Positions 32,031-44,333 of a stretch of DNA of 64,000 bases are shown in pieces. The stretch's first letter is position 1. Every line of letters begins with the position of its first letter. The notes under the pieces were generated by a model, which searched no databases, was not told the origin of the DNA, and worked only from the letters and a program-made list of their open reading frames with translations. The translations under genes and the position numbers were made by a program. Location of the stretch: contig CM045750.1 in NCBI GenBank assembly GCA_024760905.1, forward strand, positions 16,464,419-16,528,418, read 5' to 3'. The stretch is from Plotosus lineatus. Its lineage: Eukaryota; Chordata; Actinopteri; Siluriformes; Plotosidae.

Positions 32031-32545
32031 CTTATTTTGTTATGATCACTAATTACCTATCTTGAACACCGTAATTTTAATGTGAAACAGACTGATGAAC
32101 TTCAGCTGCTGATTTTTGATACTATAAAGAATGCCTATTAGTAAAAGTCAGTTTCAATCACGTTTACCTTTGCACTGTGTTTCACGACATTGCAAAACAT
32201 TTTTGTTTTCTGCTCTGTAATGAGCTCTATTTTGTTCAGTGGACTATGTTAAAAATCAGTTTTTATATTTAGCAGCTGTAACAAATCCCTCATCGAAACA
32301 CAGCAGGTGTGCCGTGATGAATTTGAAGCTCAGGCGCTCCCTGCATTCTCCATTTACCCCTAAAGTAAGAAATAGAGGGATGCAATGCTGGAAAACAGTT
32401 AGCATTGCTTTTGTGTAAATTATGCAAGTAAAGTACACAAACACACCCACATAGACAGATTTTAAAGCTGAAGAAAAGAAAGGGAAGCCTTCCAAACAGT
32501 CCTGTTATAATTAAATTAGAGTGGTTTTCAAGATTATTCATGAAT
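32031..32545. other. No gene seen
   Basis: No coding or repeat signal recognised. Confidence 0.4.
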
Positions 32546-33650
32546 CTTGAATTTTTCCACATTTTGTCACATTACAACCACAAACATAAAAATATTTTTT
32601 CAAGGATTTTATATTGATAGACCAACATAAAGTGGCAAATAGTTATGGAGTGCAAGGAAAATTCTACATCCTTTTCAAATTTTTTTACAAATGAAAACTG
32701 GAAAGCATGGCGTGCATTTGTATTCAGCTCCACTGAAGAAACCAGAACCACCTTTCTTACAGAACCACCTTGCACTGCAATTACAGATGCAGGTATTTGA
32801 GATATGTCTGTACCACCTTTGTGAATTTGAAAATTTTGCCCGTTCTTTTATTGCAAAATGGGTCAGGCTCAGTCAGATTGGATGAAGAGTGTCAGTCTTC
32901 AATTTTTAAGTCTTGCCACAGATTGGATTTAGGTCTGGTCTTCAAACGGATCATTTTTACGCATGATATGCTTTCATCTAAATCATTCTATCGTAACCCG
33001 GCCTAGATGTTGAGCATCACTGTCTATCTTTAAGGTGTCCCTCCGCTCCGATCCTAAATCTTTTGCAGACTTTTACAGGTTTTCTTCCAAGATTGTTCTG
33101 TATTTGACTCCACCCATTTTCACATCAACTCTGACCAGTTTCCCTGTTCCTGTTATAGAAAAGGATCCACACAGCATACTGCTGCCACCACCATGTTTTA
33201 CAGTCGGGTAGTGAGTTTAGGGAGATGTGCATTGTTGATTTATCCCCACATATAGTGTTTTCCATTTAGGTCAAAAAGTTACTGCTTGACCCCCCCATGA
33301 TGTGAGAAACTGCAAACAGGACTTCTTATGGTTTTCTTTTAACAATAGTTCCTTCATGAGCTGTTCAAAGGTTTTTAAAACCTAACCTTGATTTCTTCAC
33401 AACTTTATCCCCGACCTGTTTGGTGTCTTGCTTGGGCTTCATAATGCTGTTTATTCATGAATGTTCTCGAACAAATCCCTGAGGCCTTCACAGAATAGCT
33501 GTATTCATACTGCGATTCGATTACACACTGATGGGGTGTGTAGAGTAATTAGGTGACCTCTGAAGGCAATTTGGTTGCACTGGATTTGATTTCGGAGGGG
33601 GACATTTATATTTGTGTTTGTATTGTGAAAAAATGTGGAAAAGTTCAACA
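32546..33650. mobile_element. Non-coding Tc1-like DNA transposon
   Basis: The left end, 'cttgaatttttccacatttt', and the right end, 'gtgaaaaaatgtggaaaag', are inverted repeats of each other. The interior resembles a decayed fish Tc1-like element ('gcgtgcatttgtattcagc' near the left; 'ctgccaccaccatgtttta' at about 33182; 'ggccttcacagaatagctg' near the right). No transposase reading frame survives. Exact ends not resolved. Confidence 0.65.
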
Positions 33651-34740
33651 GATATAAATTCTTTTGCAGGTCATTGTATGTATATTTTTTAATTATCAAT
33701 TGGTTTCTACTTACATCTTTGATGTTACAATCCCCAAAATGCATTTGATAGTTTCAGTTTGTTTGAAAGACTGCTATTTGTCTCACTCTCCTCAGTTCGG
33801 GTCAGTTTTGATAAGGTAAGATATTAGCAAAAACAACAGTATACAGATATTAAACTAACAAATCAGGTCTAAATTAGTGAACTTTTGAATAAAATAAAAC
33901 GAAGCACATCCACACATAAGACTATGTTACATTTACCTACATCAGACAGGCATCTGTTCATTTACATGAATGCATGGGATGTAGTTATGTGCATTTAATA
34001 TACAACACTTCCATGTATGCTGTTCCTTTTTCCTCTGACGCATCACAGTATTTTCAGTGCATTGGCGCTCTCCTGTGTGGGAATTTATTACTTGTTTTTA
34101 TTTTTTTCAGGAAGAAGGTTTTATTGAATATAACAAAGTTTGATAGGAACAAGCATAAACTAAACATGCATGCTTTTATTCATATTTCATTTTAACAATT
34201 ATGACTTCGTGAAGAGACATCACAGTTCTTCCCAATTTGATTGTGTGTATGGCCTAGTAAGATTCCCATATGAGGACCATTGGGCATTACTCTTTTCCTG
34301 TTTGAAGACATTGATCAAGTTTAGTAGTTATCTTATGGTGAGAAACCATAAGAAATAACAAGACACACAGCATTGCACTTTGGGTGTCTGGGGTGTATGA
34401 CATTCTTAGAATGTGAACTAAACTCTTATTATATTTTTCTTTTATTCTGAAGGCTTCTTATTTTTCACTATGATCTAGTTTTATTAATATTATTTAGTTA
34501 CAGAAAACAATTGGTCTTGTCTTTAGGAGGTTCCTAATTTGGTGTGTGCATATAAAACTTGAAAACAAGAGTGATGTTTTCCTTAGATGAAGTGATGGTG
34601 AGAGCCACAGTATTCATTATATTCCTCAGCACAGTGTTGAGTCTGGTATTGCTCATTACAAACCCAGGAATCTTGCATGAGCTAGTTTGGTGTCTGTTCA
34701 TTACATTCATGCATCTTTCATATCCTTTTGACAATTATAA
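33651..34740. other. No gene seen
   Basis: About 1.1 kb AT-rich, possibly unique sequence. The short open frames (34534-34747) have no recognisable domain. Confidence 0.4.
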
Positions 34741-34744
34741 TTGT

Positions 34745-35075
34745 TAGCAATAGGTTAGCATGTCTGCGTCGCAACAATAAAGGCTGTTGTGTTTGTGTGT
34801 ATACTGTACATGTTCTCCCTGTGGTTGGACGGGTTTTTTCTGGATACTTTGGTTTCCTCACCACAGTCCAAACACATGTACATCACGCTTACGGGTTGAT
34901 CCAAATTGCCCCTAGGTATGTGTAAGTGCAAAAAGTTGTATGTGCGTTGGTTCTGCAATGGTCGAGTGAACTTTTCAAGGAGTACCCCACCGTCACCCAG
35001 TGTTATCGAAGATAGGCCCCAGACTCTCATAACTCTAGTAGGACGCTAGTATGTAGTTTGGCAAATGAATGAGTG
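34745..35075 (+). mobile_element. HE-like SINE, type C
   Basis: 'ttagcatgtctgcgtcgcaa', 'acatgttctccctgtgg', 'ggtttcctcaccacagtcc', 'gggttgatccaaattgcccc' and tail 'gataggccccagactctc'. Confidence 0.75.
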
Positions 35076-35204
35076 AATGCTTTTCACCATGTGCTGAGTT
35101 GTGTGAAAAAAATTGTCAAGTCTCTTTGTTTGATTAATAATGTGTGTGTAGTTCTCACAGAAAAGTCATTTATTGGTCTGCATTAAAGATGACTTAATTC
35201 TATA

Positions 35205-35460
35205 TGGCTCGTGGGGAGACTGAAGTTTATCTCAGTCGACTGTGGGTACATCCTGGACTGCTTGATAGTCCATCGCAGGACCAACACACAGACACAAATA
35301 TTCAGACTCACAACACCTAAGGGCAATTTTGGACAGCCACTTAGCCTAATGTACATGCCATTGGCACCCAGAGGAAACCCATACAGGCCTGCAAACTCCA
35401 CATGGAAATGTCTTCACAGGCCAGGACACAACTCCAAGATATTGCTATTGTAAATGCCAC
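35205..35460 (-). mobile_element. HE-like SINE, type C
   Basis: Complement: 'cgtggggagactgaagttta', 'ccatcgcaggaccaacacac', 'agcctaatgtacatgccatt' and 'cagaggaaacccatacagg'. Confidence 0.75.
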
Positions 35461-35652
35461 TCCAGATAAATCATTGCATGGAACTTCAAATAAAGTTGAG
35501 TTTGAAATGTATTAAAAAGATTTCATGTTGACTTTGATGATCAATCTGGGGTATATGACTGTGGTACCTGCTAAAAATACAGCTTGGTTTGACCCACTAC
35601 CAACTGTACAAAATACAGTGAAATGCTAGAAATGGTTTCTGAATTGCCGCTA

Positions 35653-36006
35653 CTGTCTGTCTGTCTTCCTTTCGGCTTTTTCCCTCGGGAGTCGCCACAG
35701 CGAATCGTCTGATTCGCACATTTGATTTGGCAGAGGTTTTTATGTCGGATGCCCTTCGTGTCACAACCTTTTAGCAAGGGACAGAAACACGCTGACGACT
35801 TTGCAGCTACTCTTTACGAAAGTCAGCAATGGTTCTTTTACATGCCTCTCACTATAGACAGTGACAGACATGGCCCGCCTTTGATAACCCAGTTAGCTGC
35901 ACTGGGGGGGGGGGGGAGTGACAACCTTGTGCAGAGTGGGACTCGAACCCCCAACGTTTGGATCAGCGATCCAGCACCCTATACCACTAGACCACCACTG
36001 CCCCAC
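35653..36006 (-). mobile_element. tRNA-derived SINE, type A, full length
   Basis: Complement of the type A unit from 'cttcctttcggctttttccc' (tail) to 'ccactagaccaccactgcc' (head). It has a poly-G run of 10 at about 35905. Perfect 16-bp direct repeats ttctgaattgccgcta lie at 35637-35652 and 36007-36022. Confidence 0.93.
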
Positions 36007-36022
36007 TTCTGAATTGCCGCTA

Positions 36023-36335
36023 TTAAACATAATAAACAATTGTGTGGAAGTTGCACAACAGCAAAGCAATCTGGGGAAAAAAACCATCATATCATGTTTG
36101 CGGCTAAGAACTGAGCAGAACTACATTTCCCATCAGCCACTGCACCTAGTCACATGTCCTCACAGCTGCATCCTGTTTGAATGCTAATTTAGGGGACTAT
36201 AAGTCTTAGTTTGTACTCAGATGGTAATCTAGTTATTACTTCTTTTTGTGTGACCTGCCAACAAAGCTCAACTATGAATAATAATATTTAAAAAAATGCT
36301 AGTTTGCATAAATGGCACTTCTTTTAATCCAGTTT
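36023..36335. other. No gene seen
   Basis: No recognisable feature. Confidence 0.4.
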
Positions 36336-36617
36336 TTATTCATGATAATTTGCACACATAAAGCTTAGTGGGGAAGAATAGGGAGTGCTAATGTCTGTTA
36401 GTATCCCAACCCTCAGCTGGACCACCTTGATCTTGAAGAACTTGATGTGTGGTTTCAGTACGACACACTCTTCGATCGTTGCGAGTGTTGGGTGACTGGG
36501 CCTTTCTTCTGACCACGCCCCCAAACTCTTAAAGCCCTTAAGATTTCTATTCAGCAGGAACTCGCCACTGTTCCACCCGACATGACCGGTTGAGTCATGG
36601 AAATCATCTCTATGCAT
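36336..36617 (-). other. Unassigned open frame, 93 codons
   Basis: The minus-strand frame begins MHRDDFHDSTGHVGWNSGEF, includes RPSHPTLATIEECVVL and ends FMCANYHE. I do not recognise it. It is not low-complexity, does not belong to any repeat family seen in the window, and its base composition is more GC-rich than its flanks. It could be part of an exon, an untranslated region or an unrecognised transposon. Nothing in the sequence proves that it is translated. Confidence 0.2.
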
Positions 36618-36767
36618 TTACAGACCACAACAATCAATATTTGGAAGCGTATCCTTTAAAACACGATTTAAAAATATCTTTGAAATGTGGAATGTTTGAG
36701 TCACCATATATGACAGTGACAGTATATCATAATGCTCTAATGAACTTTTTCAATAAATAAGATTTTA

Positions 36768-36882
36768 TTCATTCAGTTCCTGAACCGTTTAATCCTAATT
36801 AGGGTTGCAGGTTGGCACCTATCTCTGCATACTCTGGGTAAGGGCAGAGAACACCTTGGAAAGCTCGTAAGGCCATCACAGT
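36768..36882 (-). mobile_element. SINE type B tail fragment
   Basis: 'ctgaaccgtttaatcctaat', 'ggcacctatctctgcatact' and 'gggcagagaacacct'. It is followed by poly-T at 36885-36907. Confidence 0.65.
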
Positions 36883-36957
36883 CTTTTTTTTTTTTTTTTT
36901 TTTTTTTAAGATTATTTAATATTAGTGGAAATAATCAGTTCTCTGCACTAAAAGATT

Positions 36958-37110
36958 TTCACATTCTCACTTATTTGCTGATCCACTTTTCGTATCACAC
37001 GGAGACTGGAGCCAGTTGACTTCGGCCGATGGCAGGGTACACCCTGAACAGCTTGTCTAGTCAATTACTGGGCAAACACACATGCAAACAACCTGTCATT
37101 CCTACATACA
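36958..37110 (-). mobile_element. HE-like SINE, type C tail fragment
   Basis: 'acggagactggagccagttg' and 'gcagggtacaccctgaacag' in complement order; ends next to MITE-1. Confidence 0.65.
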
Positions 37111-37125
37111 AACTGTCATACATAT

Positions 37126-37594
37126 TACAGGATCCCTCGCTACTTCGCGCTTCAATTCATGTGGCTTAAGTGCATCACATTTTTTAAAATATTCATCGAA
37201 TTAAAAAAAAATAAGGAAAAGGTGAAGGAAAATGCCACAAAAACAAGGCCAATTATGCAAAAAACAAACAAAAAACCCCTAAACCAACACAAAACAAAAA
37301 ACAACCCAAAATCTCCCATCAAAACTACTGACATTGTTGTGAGGTGCACATCTGAGTGCATGCACTCCAGTGTCTGTATGTGTGTGTATTTATATTTTAT
37401 TTACATCTTATGTATTATTTTTTAATGTTTAATTGGTATCATAAGTATTTATAGCATTGGATATGTATTTATTGATATTATATACACATAGATGTACAAG
37501 TCAGTCGGGGCTGGGGGATGCTACTTTGCGGATTTCGACGGTCGCGTGGGGATCTCGGTCCCAATTAACCTCGGAAAAGTGAGGGATCCCTGTA
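37126..37594 (+). mobile_element. MITE-1, full length
   Basis: About 469 bp: starts tacaggatccctcgctactt, 'gcgcttcaattcatgtggc', ends 'gagggatccctgta'. Centre 'tatgtatttattgatattat'. No coding. Confidence 0.92.
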
Positions 37595-37616
37595 TATACT
37601 TTTTCAAGTTCTGACT

Positions 37617-37935
37617 GGTAGTGGTGGTGTAGTGGTAGGCATGTCTGCCTCACAGCAAGAAGGTCCTAGGCATTTTTGTGTGGTGTTTGCATGCTCAATC
37701 TTGCTTGCGTGGGTTTTCTCCATGAACCCTGGTTACCTCTCACAGTATAGGAACATGCATATTCGGTTACCTGCCTGGTCTAAATTGACCTTAGGTTTCA
37801 GTGTGGTTGTGTGTTTGTTGCTGGTAAGTTATACAGGGTGTCCCCTGCCTTCACCCAGTGTTGACTGAGATGAGATCCAGCCTCCCTGAGACCCTAATAT
37901 GAGTGAACAGTTTGGAAAATACATTAATGACTCGA
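37617..37935 (+). mobile_element. HE-like SINE, type C
   Basis: 'gtggtggtgtagtggtaggc', 'cagcaagaaggtcctagg', 'ggttacctctcacagtatag', 'cctgccttcacccagtgttg' and 'gatgagatccagcctccctg'. Confidence 0.8.
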
Positions 37936-39297
37936 GGAGCTGCAGCCCTGTAAGAAAAAAATCCCTTAAACAATAAACTTTTAACAGTAAGATGGATGAT
38001 TGCTTCTTGGGAAAGGACCTATAAAGATTTCTGCTTCACTCCTGCTATCTGTTTCACTGAAATGTGACTTCGTGTCTCAGCTCCTGACAGTGCTTTGTTT
38101 ACTGGGATTTCACCTCCACAGAGCAGCCCGTGACACAGAGCTGTCCAGGAAAACGTGGGGCTGTGGATTCTGTTTCCATATTAATGATGGCTGTGTGTAT
38201 CACAGCAAAGTATGCTGTCAGTACCAGGAATCTTTTTTCATGAGCTGAAATCCATTTTATTCACTGAGAGTTTTCTTGGATTATTTTAGTTGAAGTGTAC
38301 AGTATATTCCATCTCAGGCTTTCCCTCATGAGGCTCAACTATTCCAAACTAGACATATAACAAACATGGCACAGCAACTCTCTGTCTTCATTCTCGATAT
38401 TCTGGGTGATTTTATCAGAGAGTTCCTCGCCAATAAACTGTTTCATACGGGTCAGTTAACGGTCTATGAAATATAGGTTTACATTAGTTTCTCCAGCACC
38501 TTGACTGCACGGATGCTTACATATTATTTGTGTGTTTTAGCTCGGCATTTAATTACATCATTTTTGGAGCTAATTCATAACACCCCCCCCCCCCCTCCCC
38601 TCCAGCATACATCCATCAATTTTCAAACTGATGGAAGGCAAGAGGTCACGCTAGGGTCATACACTTATCATTGGCATTGGTATACCTCACGTGTACCTCA
38701 GGTATGCACGTTCTCCATATCACATTTCTCTCTATACGAATAAGTGCACCACTGAGAAATGTTCAATTAAATGCCTGAAGTTTACAGATGGCACAATAGT
38801 CATGTTCGTCATTCTTAAACAAGTCCTCCAGGAATTGATGCAGGAAGCCAACATGACTTTATTAGCAAACCTGCCAGAGTATGTAGTTCTATATCAGCCA
38901 AGGAAGTACAGAAGCTGATGGCTTAGTTCTAATTAGGCACAGTTTGAAATGAACACCTTGGAAACAGTCTCGTTTAGTTCTTAAAATATAACGACTTCAA
39001 CTGACTTCAAAACACCAAACCGGCTTTAAAAAAAAAAAAAAAAAAAAAAATCACACAAGAACAACTTCCCTTACTCAAAGACCTTCTCCCCTGCAGAACC
39101 AAGAAATGAGCATAAAAAAAAAAGAAAAACCATCGCTCTCACACATGGCGTTCCCTCTAGCAGGAGCTTTACATCAATTAATGTATACATTTATTCATTG
39201 ATCTGACAAAATGGTTTATCCATCAACGACTTTTACTGGGAGCGGGCACAGATGCTAAATTTACATTGGAACTCATCAGTTTATTGAGCTGAAACAT
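37936..39297. other. No gene seen
   Basis: The longest stretch here without a repeat family, about 1.36 kb. It has a poly-C run at 38582-38595 and a poly-A run at 39027-39050. Short open frames (38000-38248, 38501-38743) show no domain. If a host exon exists it would need comparison to find. Confidence 0.4.
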
Positions 39298-39665
39298 TTA
39301 TTCACTCATTTGTCAAACTGCTTAATCCAACTATTATGTACACGGGTGAACATTTAGCCTATCTCACACGGAGCAAATGCGGGGTACACCCTGAAGATAA
39401 TGCTGGTTCATAGTAGGGCAACACACACGACCATTCAAATGCACATCACACCAATGGATAATTTAAAGGAGCCAATTAGCTTAGTGTTCATGTCTTTGGA
39501 CTGTGGGAGGAAACTGCAGTACCCAAAGAAAACCCATGCAAACACGAGACAGCATGTGAACTATACAGAGAAATGTCCCTACTGAGTCCAGGACTCGAAT
39601 GCAGTACCTTTTCCCGTCTTGCTCTGAGGTTTCTATACCTACCATGACGCCTTCGAGCTGCCCTA
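39298..39665 (-). mobile_element. HE-like SINE, type C
   Basis: 'cactcatttgtcaaactgct', 'gcggggtacaccctgaaga', 'gtctttggactgtgggagg' and 'actcgaatgcagtacctt'. Confidence 0.75.
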
Positions 39666-39736
39666 GCATCACATTAATGGGCATCAAAACCAGGAGACAT
39701 CAGAAACACTTGTTTTGGAATGCAGTCAGCTGCCCA

Positions 39737-39898
39737 TTCATTCATTCCTTTTCTGAACCGATTCATCCTAATTAGAGTTGCAGGCATGCTGGTGCCCACC
39801 TTTGGGCAAGGGCAGAGTACACCCTGGTCAGCTCATCAGGCTGTCACAGGGTACAATCCTGCTGATGGAAATGACAGCTTACTCTTGACGAAAGTTTC
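39737..39898 (-). mobile_element. SINE type B, 3' fragment
   Basis: 'cattccttttctgaaccgat', 'gggcagagtacaccctggtc' and 'cttactcttgacgaaagt': tail and part of the body. Confidence 0.75.
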
Positions 39899-40044
39899 TC
39901 CTCAGAGGATCTGCGAACAAGCTTCTTTGTCCTTGAATGACATCATTGAACAATTTTTCTCCATTGTTCTTTTGTCCAGTTTTAGATTACAGCCCCTATT
40001 TTTAGCATCTTTTTCTGCTTTTTCTGCATAGCTTTCAAGAGTTG

Positions 40045-40046
<2 letters not shown>

Positions 40047-40110
<64 letters not shown>
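40047..40110. repeat. (TA)n microsatellite
   Basis: About 31 TA units. Confidence 0.97.
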
Positions 40111-40123
<13 letters not shown>

Positions 40124-40224
40124 GGTTATTTTTGCTTTCCAACTGACATCTGGAAGTCTTCGCCTTACCATTTATGCAATACAGCACTGAAAATTAATTC
40201 AGAATATGTATATATAGTCAATCT

Positions 40225-40326
40225 CTTCTGACTATGGTTCTTTTACATACCTCCCACCACAGTGAGAGGCTTTGATAACTCAGCTGCACTTGTGTGTGTG
40301 TGTGTGTGTGGGGGGGGGATACATAC

Positions 40327-40368
<42 letters not shown>
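40225..40368. repeat. SINE body scrap plus compound microsatellite
   Basis: 40225-40290 is a minus-strand piece of SINE body ('ggttcttttacatacctccc'). It runs into (TG)n, G9, (TACA)n and (TA)n, ending at the next SINE copy. Confidence 0.75.
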
Positions 40369-40370
<2 letters not shown>

Positions 40371-40372
<2 letters not shown>

Positions 40373-40699
40373 TTTCCTTTCAGCTTTTTTCCTTTATCAG
40401 GGGTCGCCACAGCGAATGATTGGCACGTTTGATTTGGCATAGGTTATGACGTCGAATGCCCTTCCTGACACAACCCTTTTTAGCAAGGGACAGAAAGGTG
40501 ACGGCTTTGCAGCTACTCTTTACGAAAGCCAGCAATGGTTCTTTTACATGCCTCTCACCATAGACAGTGAGAGACATGGCCCGCCTTTGATAACCCAGTT
40601 AGCTGCACTGGGGGGACAGTGACAACCTTGTGGGGACTCAAACCCCCAACCTTTGGATCAGCGATCCAGCACCCCGTACCACTAGACCACCACTGCCCT
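40371..40699 (-). mobile_element. tRNA-derived SINE, type A
   Basis: Complement of type A from 'gatttcctttcagctttttt' to 'ccaccactgccctg'. No target duplication found because the left flank is a microsatellite. Confidence 0.88.
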
Positions 40700-40727
40700 G
40701 ACACAAAGATCAGTCTCTGATGTAGAA

Positions 40728-41070
40728 ACATAGTGGTTAGTATGTTCATCTCATGGCAAGAACCTCCTGGTTTTAATTCCCAGACTTGCTTCCTGTGTTT
40801 CTGTGTGGAGTTTGCATGTTCTCACTGTGTTTGCATGGCTTTTCTCCTTTACTCCTGTTTCCTCCCACAGTCCACAGACATGTACATTCGGGAAAAATGC
40901 TATTCCAAATTGCCTGTAGGTAACAGTGTGATTGTCAATGGCTGTGTGCATGTTGCCCTGTTATGGTCTGGGAAGCTGTTTGGGATGTACCCTGCCTTCA
41001 TCCAGCGTTGGCTGAGAGGCTCCAGCCTCCAGTGACCATTGTGAAATCAAGCTGTTTTGAAAAATGAGCG
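40728..41070 (+). mobile_element. HE-like SINE, type C, full length
   Basis: Head 'catagtggttagtatgttc', 'gtgtggagtttgcatgttct', 'gtttcctcccacagtccaca', 'gctattccaaattgcctg', tail 'gggatgtaccctgccttc' and 'gaggctccagcctccagtg'. Confidence 0.85.
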
Positions 41071-41929
41071 AGTGAAAGACTAGCTACAGAGAAAACAACT
41101 TGACAATGGCATCAACGGAAAAATGAAATCACTTTGTGCCGTAATTTTGACTTTAAGTATCAGCATGTTTATTGATAATAGACCTCTTGTGAAAAGTACG
41201 ACATTACTGAGAAGAATGGCCATACAGTAGTTTTCTCTACCCACATTTTTTTTGTTCATTATAGCAGTACAAAAGCCATCTGCTCTTCATCAGTGTTCAA
41301 TATTTAATTTCATAGTCCTGGCTTCTTTTCTCTTGGGTACTTTATGCAGTGACAAGCCTATCCTATGAATAAATTATTAGTATTAATGCAGTGTACCACC
41401 TGTACTATACCACCTGCTCAATACATTGGATATAAGGAGGGAGTTGTTAAAGCAGGTAACCTCAATGGGACCGCCTCTCGCCTGACGCCAACTAGGGTTA
41501 GCTTGGTGGCACCGCCTCTCACCTGACATCAAATACACTGTAAAAAAAAAAAAAAAAAGCTGCAATTTTGTATTACCCACAGTATATTACTGTGTTCCCA
41601 TTATACAGTAACCTACTGTAGACGAGGTCCCACCATCAAGCTGCGCACAGAATTGTGGGATTGCGGCACTGCTGGAAACTAAAAAGCTAGCCACCATACT
41701 TGGAACCAGCTTGGTAGTTCACATCATCGCAGTTACAGTAAGTCTGAACTGTATTACTATTACAAGGTTTAAATCAGGCTACTTTATTGTATATGGATTG
41801 TTGTAACTTCAAGACCTTTTTTTAACTTATTTATTTATTTTAAGATTTACAAAAAATAAAACAGAGACTGTTGCTTTGTAATAGGTGAAACGGCATCTAA
41901 ATATAACTTCTGGAACCCGCAGTGGGTTA
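41071..41929. other. Mostly uncharacterised; one shared repeat scrap
   Basis: 41462-41540 has two 'accgcctctc.cctga' units that also occur near 47133. The poly-A at 41542-41558 and 'acagtaacctactgta' (41606) suggest a short transposon, but I cannot place it. No gene. Confidence 0.35.
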
Positions 41930-42357
41930 TAACGTTTCAGAAATAGCATGCGGCTCCTGAGTGGGGCATAAACAAAGTGCGTGACTATTAACTCAGAGGT
42001 CACAAGTTCCACAGCCAACCATCACCAGGAGTCCATGGGAGCCGATTGACAGCACTCTCATGGGGAAGATGGATGGCATACGCTCACTTCCCTGTCATTC
42101 ACATCAATTGACAGCCAATCATGGGAATCTGTGAGTTGATTAGTTGGAGGGAGTGGATAGCGCTTTTCCTCCAAGTGTGTTATACCTCCCATAAAATACG
42201 CATGTGCAGCAGTTCGCAACGAGATGCATGGCTCATATTGCATGTTACGTAGGGGGCGTGTGCATGCTTTTGCCCCTCCCTGGTCGATAGTGGTCATGTG
42301 ATGGGGTAGGTAATCCTTGATGGGTGGGAATTGGATACGACTAAATTAGGGATAAAA
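41930..42357 (+). mobile_element. tRNA-like SINE, type H
   Basis: A tRNA-like head (gctcctgagtggggcataa, 'gaggtcacaagttcc') is followed by 'ggagtccatgggagccgatt', 'catcaattgacagccaatca' and the end 'gggtgggaattggatacgac', 'taaattagggataaaat'. I recall this end from ostariophysan repeats, which is weak evidence for the host group. Only one copy in the window. Confidence 0.6.
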
Positions 42358-42735
42358 TGCTGATGTGGTAAACATATCGGCATGCCTCAAGCATAGATCT
42401 GGGAGTTAATTATATTTCACATTTTTGGTAATAACGAATCTTGTTCTAAAGTTTATCAAATAATGTTTGAACATACTTTTGTTATTAGGCTGTAAAATTA
42501 GAATTCCAGAATCTAGTTACGTTTTTTCATGAACTACAGTCTCAATTCTGTGTTTACATCAGCCTTGGGCCATGCACATGCAGTGTGCTTTATCAGAGGG
42601 TGTGTATACATGTTTGGTCTCTTTTTTACTTGAATGCATTTAAACTGTTTTGCAATGTGGATTGCATGCAGCTTTAGATTTAGCTTATGTTCAATTTTAT
42701 GGGCCTGAATATTTACATTTATATTTAGAGCATTT
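42358..42735. other. No gene seen
   Basis: AT-rich sequence upstream of the long RTE LINE copy. Confidence 0.4.
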
Positions 42736-42739
42736 AGCA

Positions 42740-44333
42740 ATGCAGCTGTGGGGGTGGGGCACAAGCCAGTGTCCACCCTCATGCCGGTCCCAAGCCCGGA
42801 TAAATGCAGAGGGTTGCGTCAGGAAGGGCATCCGGCATAAAACCAATGTCAAATAAAATATGCGAGTCAAAACAAAGAAATTCATATCGGATCGATCGAG
42901 GCCCGGGTTAACAATGACCGCCATCAGTGCTGTTAACCAACAGGGTGGTGGTGGAAATTGGACTACTGTTTGTCGAAGACGTCAAAGAAGTCGTAGGAGG
43001 TCGGAGGCATGTCCATTGGCAGAGAGAGAAGAGGAAAAAGCACGAGTCTAGGACTGAAAGTAGGGACTGGGAAGGTGGACATACTGTGTGTTCAGGAGAC
43101 CAGGTGGAAGGGTAGCAAGGTTAGAAGCTTAGGAGCGGGGTTTAAGCTGTTTTTTCATGGTGTGGATGGGAAGACAAATAAAGTAGGAGTCATCTTGAAG
43201 GAGGAGTTTGTCAGGAATGCTCTAGAAGTGAAAACAGTGTCAGACAGAGTGATGAGTTTCAAGTAAGAAATTGAAGGCATGATGCTCAATGTTGTTAGTG
43301 CTTATTCCCCACAGGCAGGATGTGAGCTAGAAGAGACGGAGAAATTCTGGAGTGAGTTAGATGAAGTGATGCAGAGTACTGCAGAGGTGAAAGAGTGGTC
43401 ATTGCGGCAGACTTCAATGGACATGTCGGTGCAGGAAACAGAAGGGACGAGGAAGTGATGGGCAGGTTTGGTATCCAGGACAGGAACACAGAAGGACAGA
43501 TGTTGATAGATTTCGCAAAAAGGATGGAAATGGTTGTGGTAAGTACTTTGTTCCAGAAGAGACAGGAGCACAGGGTGACTTATAAAAGCGGAGGTAGGAG
43601 CACACAGGTAGACTACATCTTGTGTAGGCGATGTAATTTGAAGGAAGTCAGTGACTGCAAAGTAGTAGCAGGTGAGTGTTGCCAAACAGCTTAGGATGGT
43701 ATTGTGCAGGATGATGCTGATGGTGAAGAAGGCAAAGGCAGAGTGACAAAGTGGTGGAAACTGAAAAAGGAAGAATGTCGTGTTGTCTTCAAGGAGGAGT
43801 TGAAACAGGCTTTGGGTGGTCAGGAAGTGTTTCCAGTTTACTGGACAACTACAGCTAATAATATCAGGGAGACAGGTAGGAGAATACTTGGTGAGCCATC
43901 TGGAAGGAGAGTAGATAAGGAGACTTGGTGGTGGAATGAGGAAGTGCAGAAGTGTGTACAAAGGAAGAGGTTAGCGCAGAAGAAATGTGACATTGAGAGG
44001 ACCAAAGAGAGTAAACAGGAGTACAGGGAGACACAGCGTAAGGTGAAGGTAGCGGTGTCAAAGGCCAAACAGAAGGTGTATGATGACTTGTATACTAGGT
44101 TGGACAGTAAAGAGGGAGAAAATGATTTATACAGGTTGGCACAGCAGAGAAATAGAGATGGGAAGGACGTGCAGCAAGTTAGAGTGATTAAGGACAGAAA
44201 GGGAAATGTATTGACTGATGACAGAAGTGTGCTGGAAAGATGGAAAGAGTACATTGAAGAGCTGATGAATGAGGAAAATAAGAGAGACAAAAGAGTAGAA
44301 AAGGTAAATACAGAGGAATAAAGTTGATGAGTT
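42740..44333 (+). pseudogene. RTE-type LINE, 5' half with endonuclease
   Basis: The 5' leader (about 42740-43050) includes 'aggaagggcatccggcataa'. The AP-type endonuclease is in several frames: VDILCVQETRWKGSK (catalytic Glu in QETRW), GVGVI-like NKVGVILKEEF, then NVVSAYSPQ, ADFNGHVGAGNRRDEE, FGIQDRN, HRVTYKSGGRSTQVDYILCRR. A linker follows: ETWWWNEEVQKCVQRKRLAQ, KQKVYDDLYTRLD, EGENDLYRLAQQRNRDGKD (205-codon frame 43704-44321). A stop at about 43262 and a frameshift near 43390 break it. The copy turns round at about 44333 before the RT. Confidence 0.9.

Noticed and set aside
43302..43961. 219-codon minus-strand open frame, the second longest in the window
   Set aside because: It is the antisense shadow of the RTE LINE endonuclease, whose motifs read in the plus direction.
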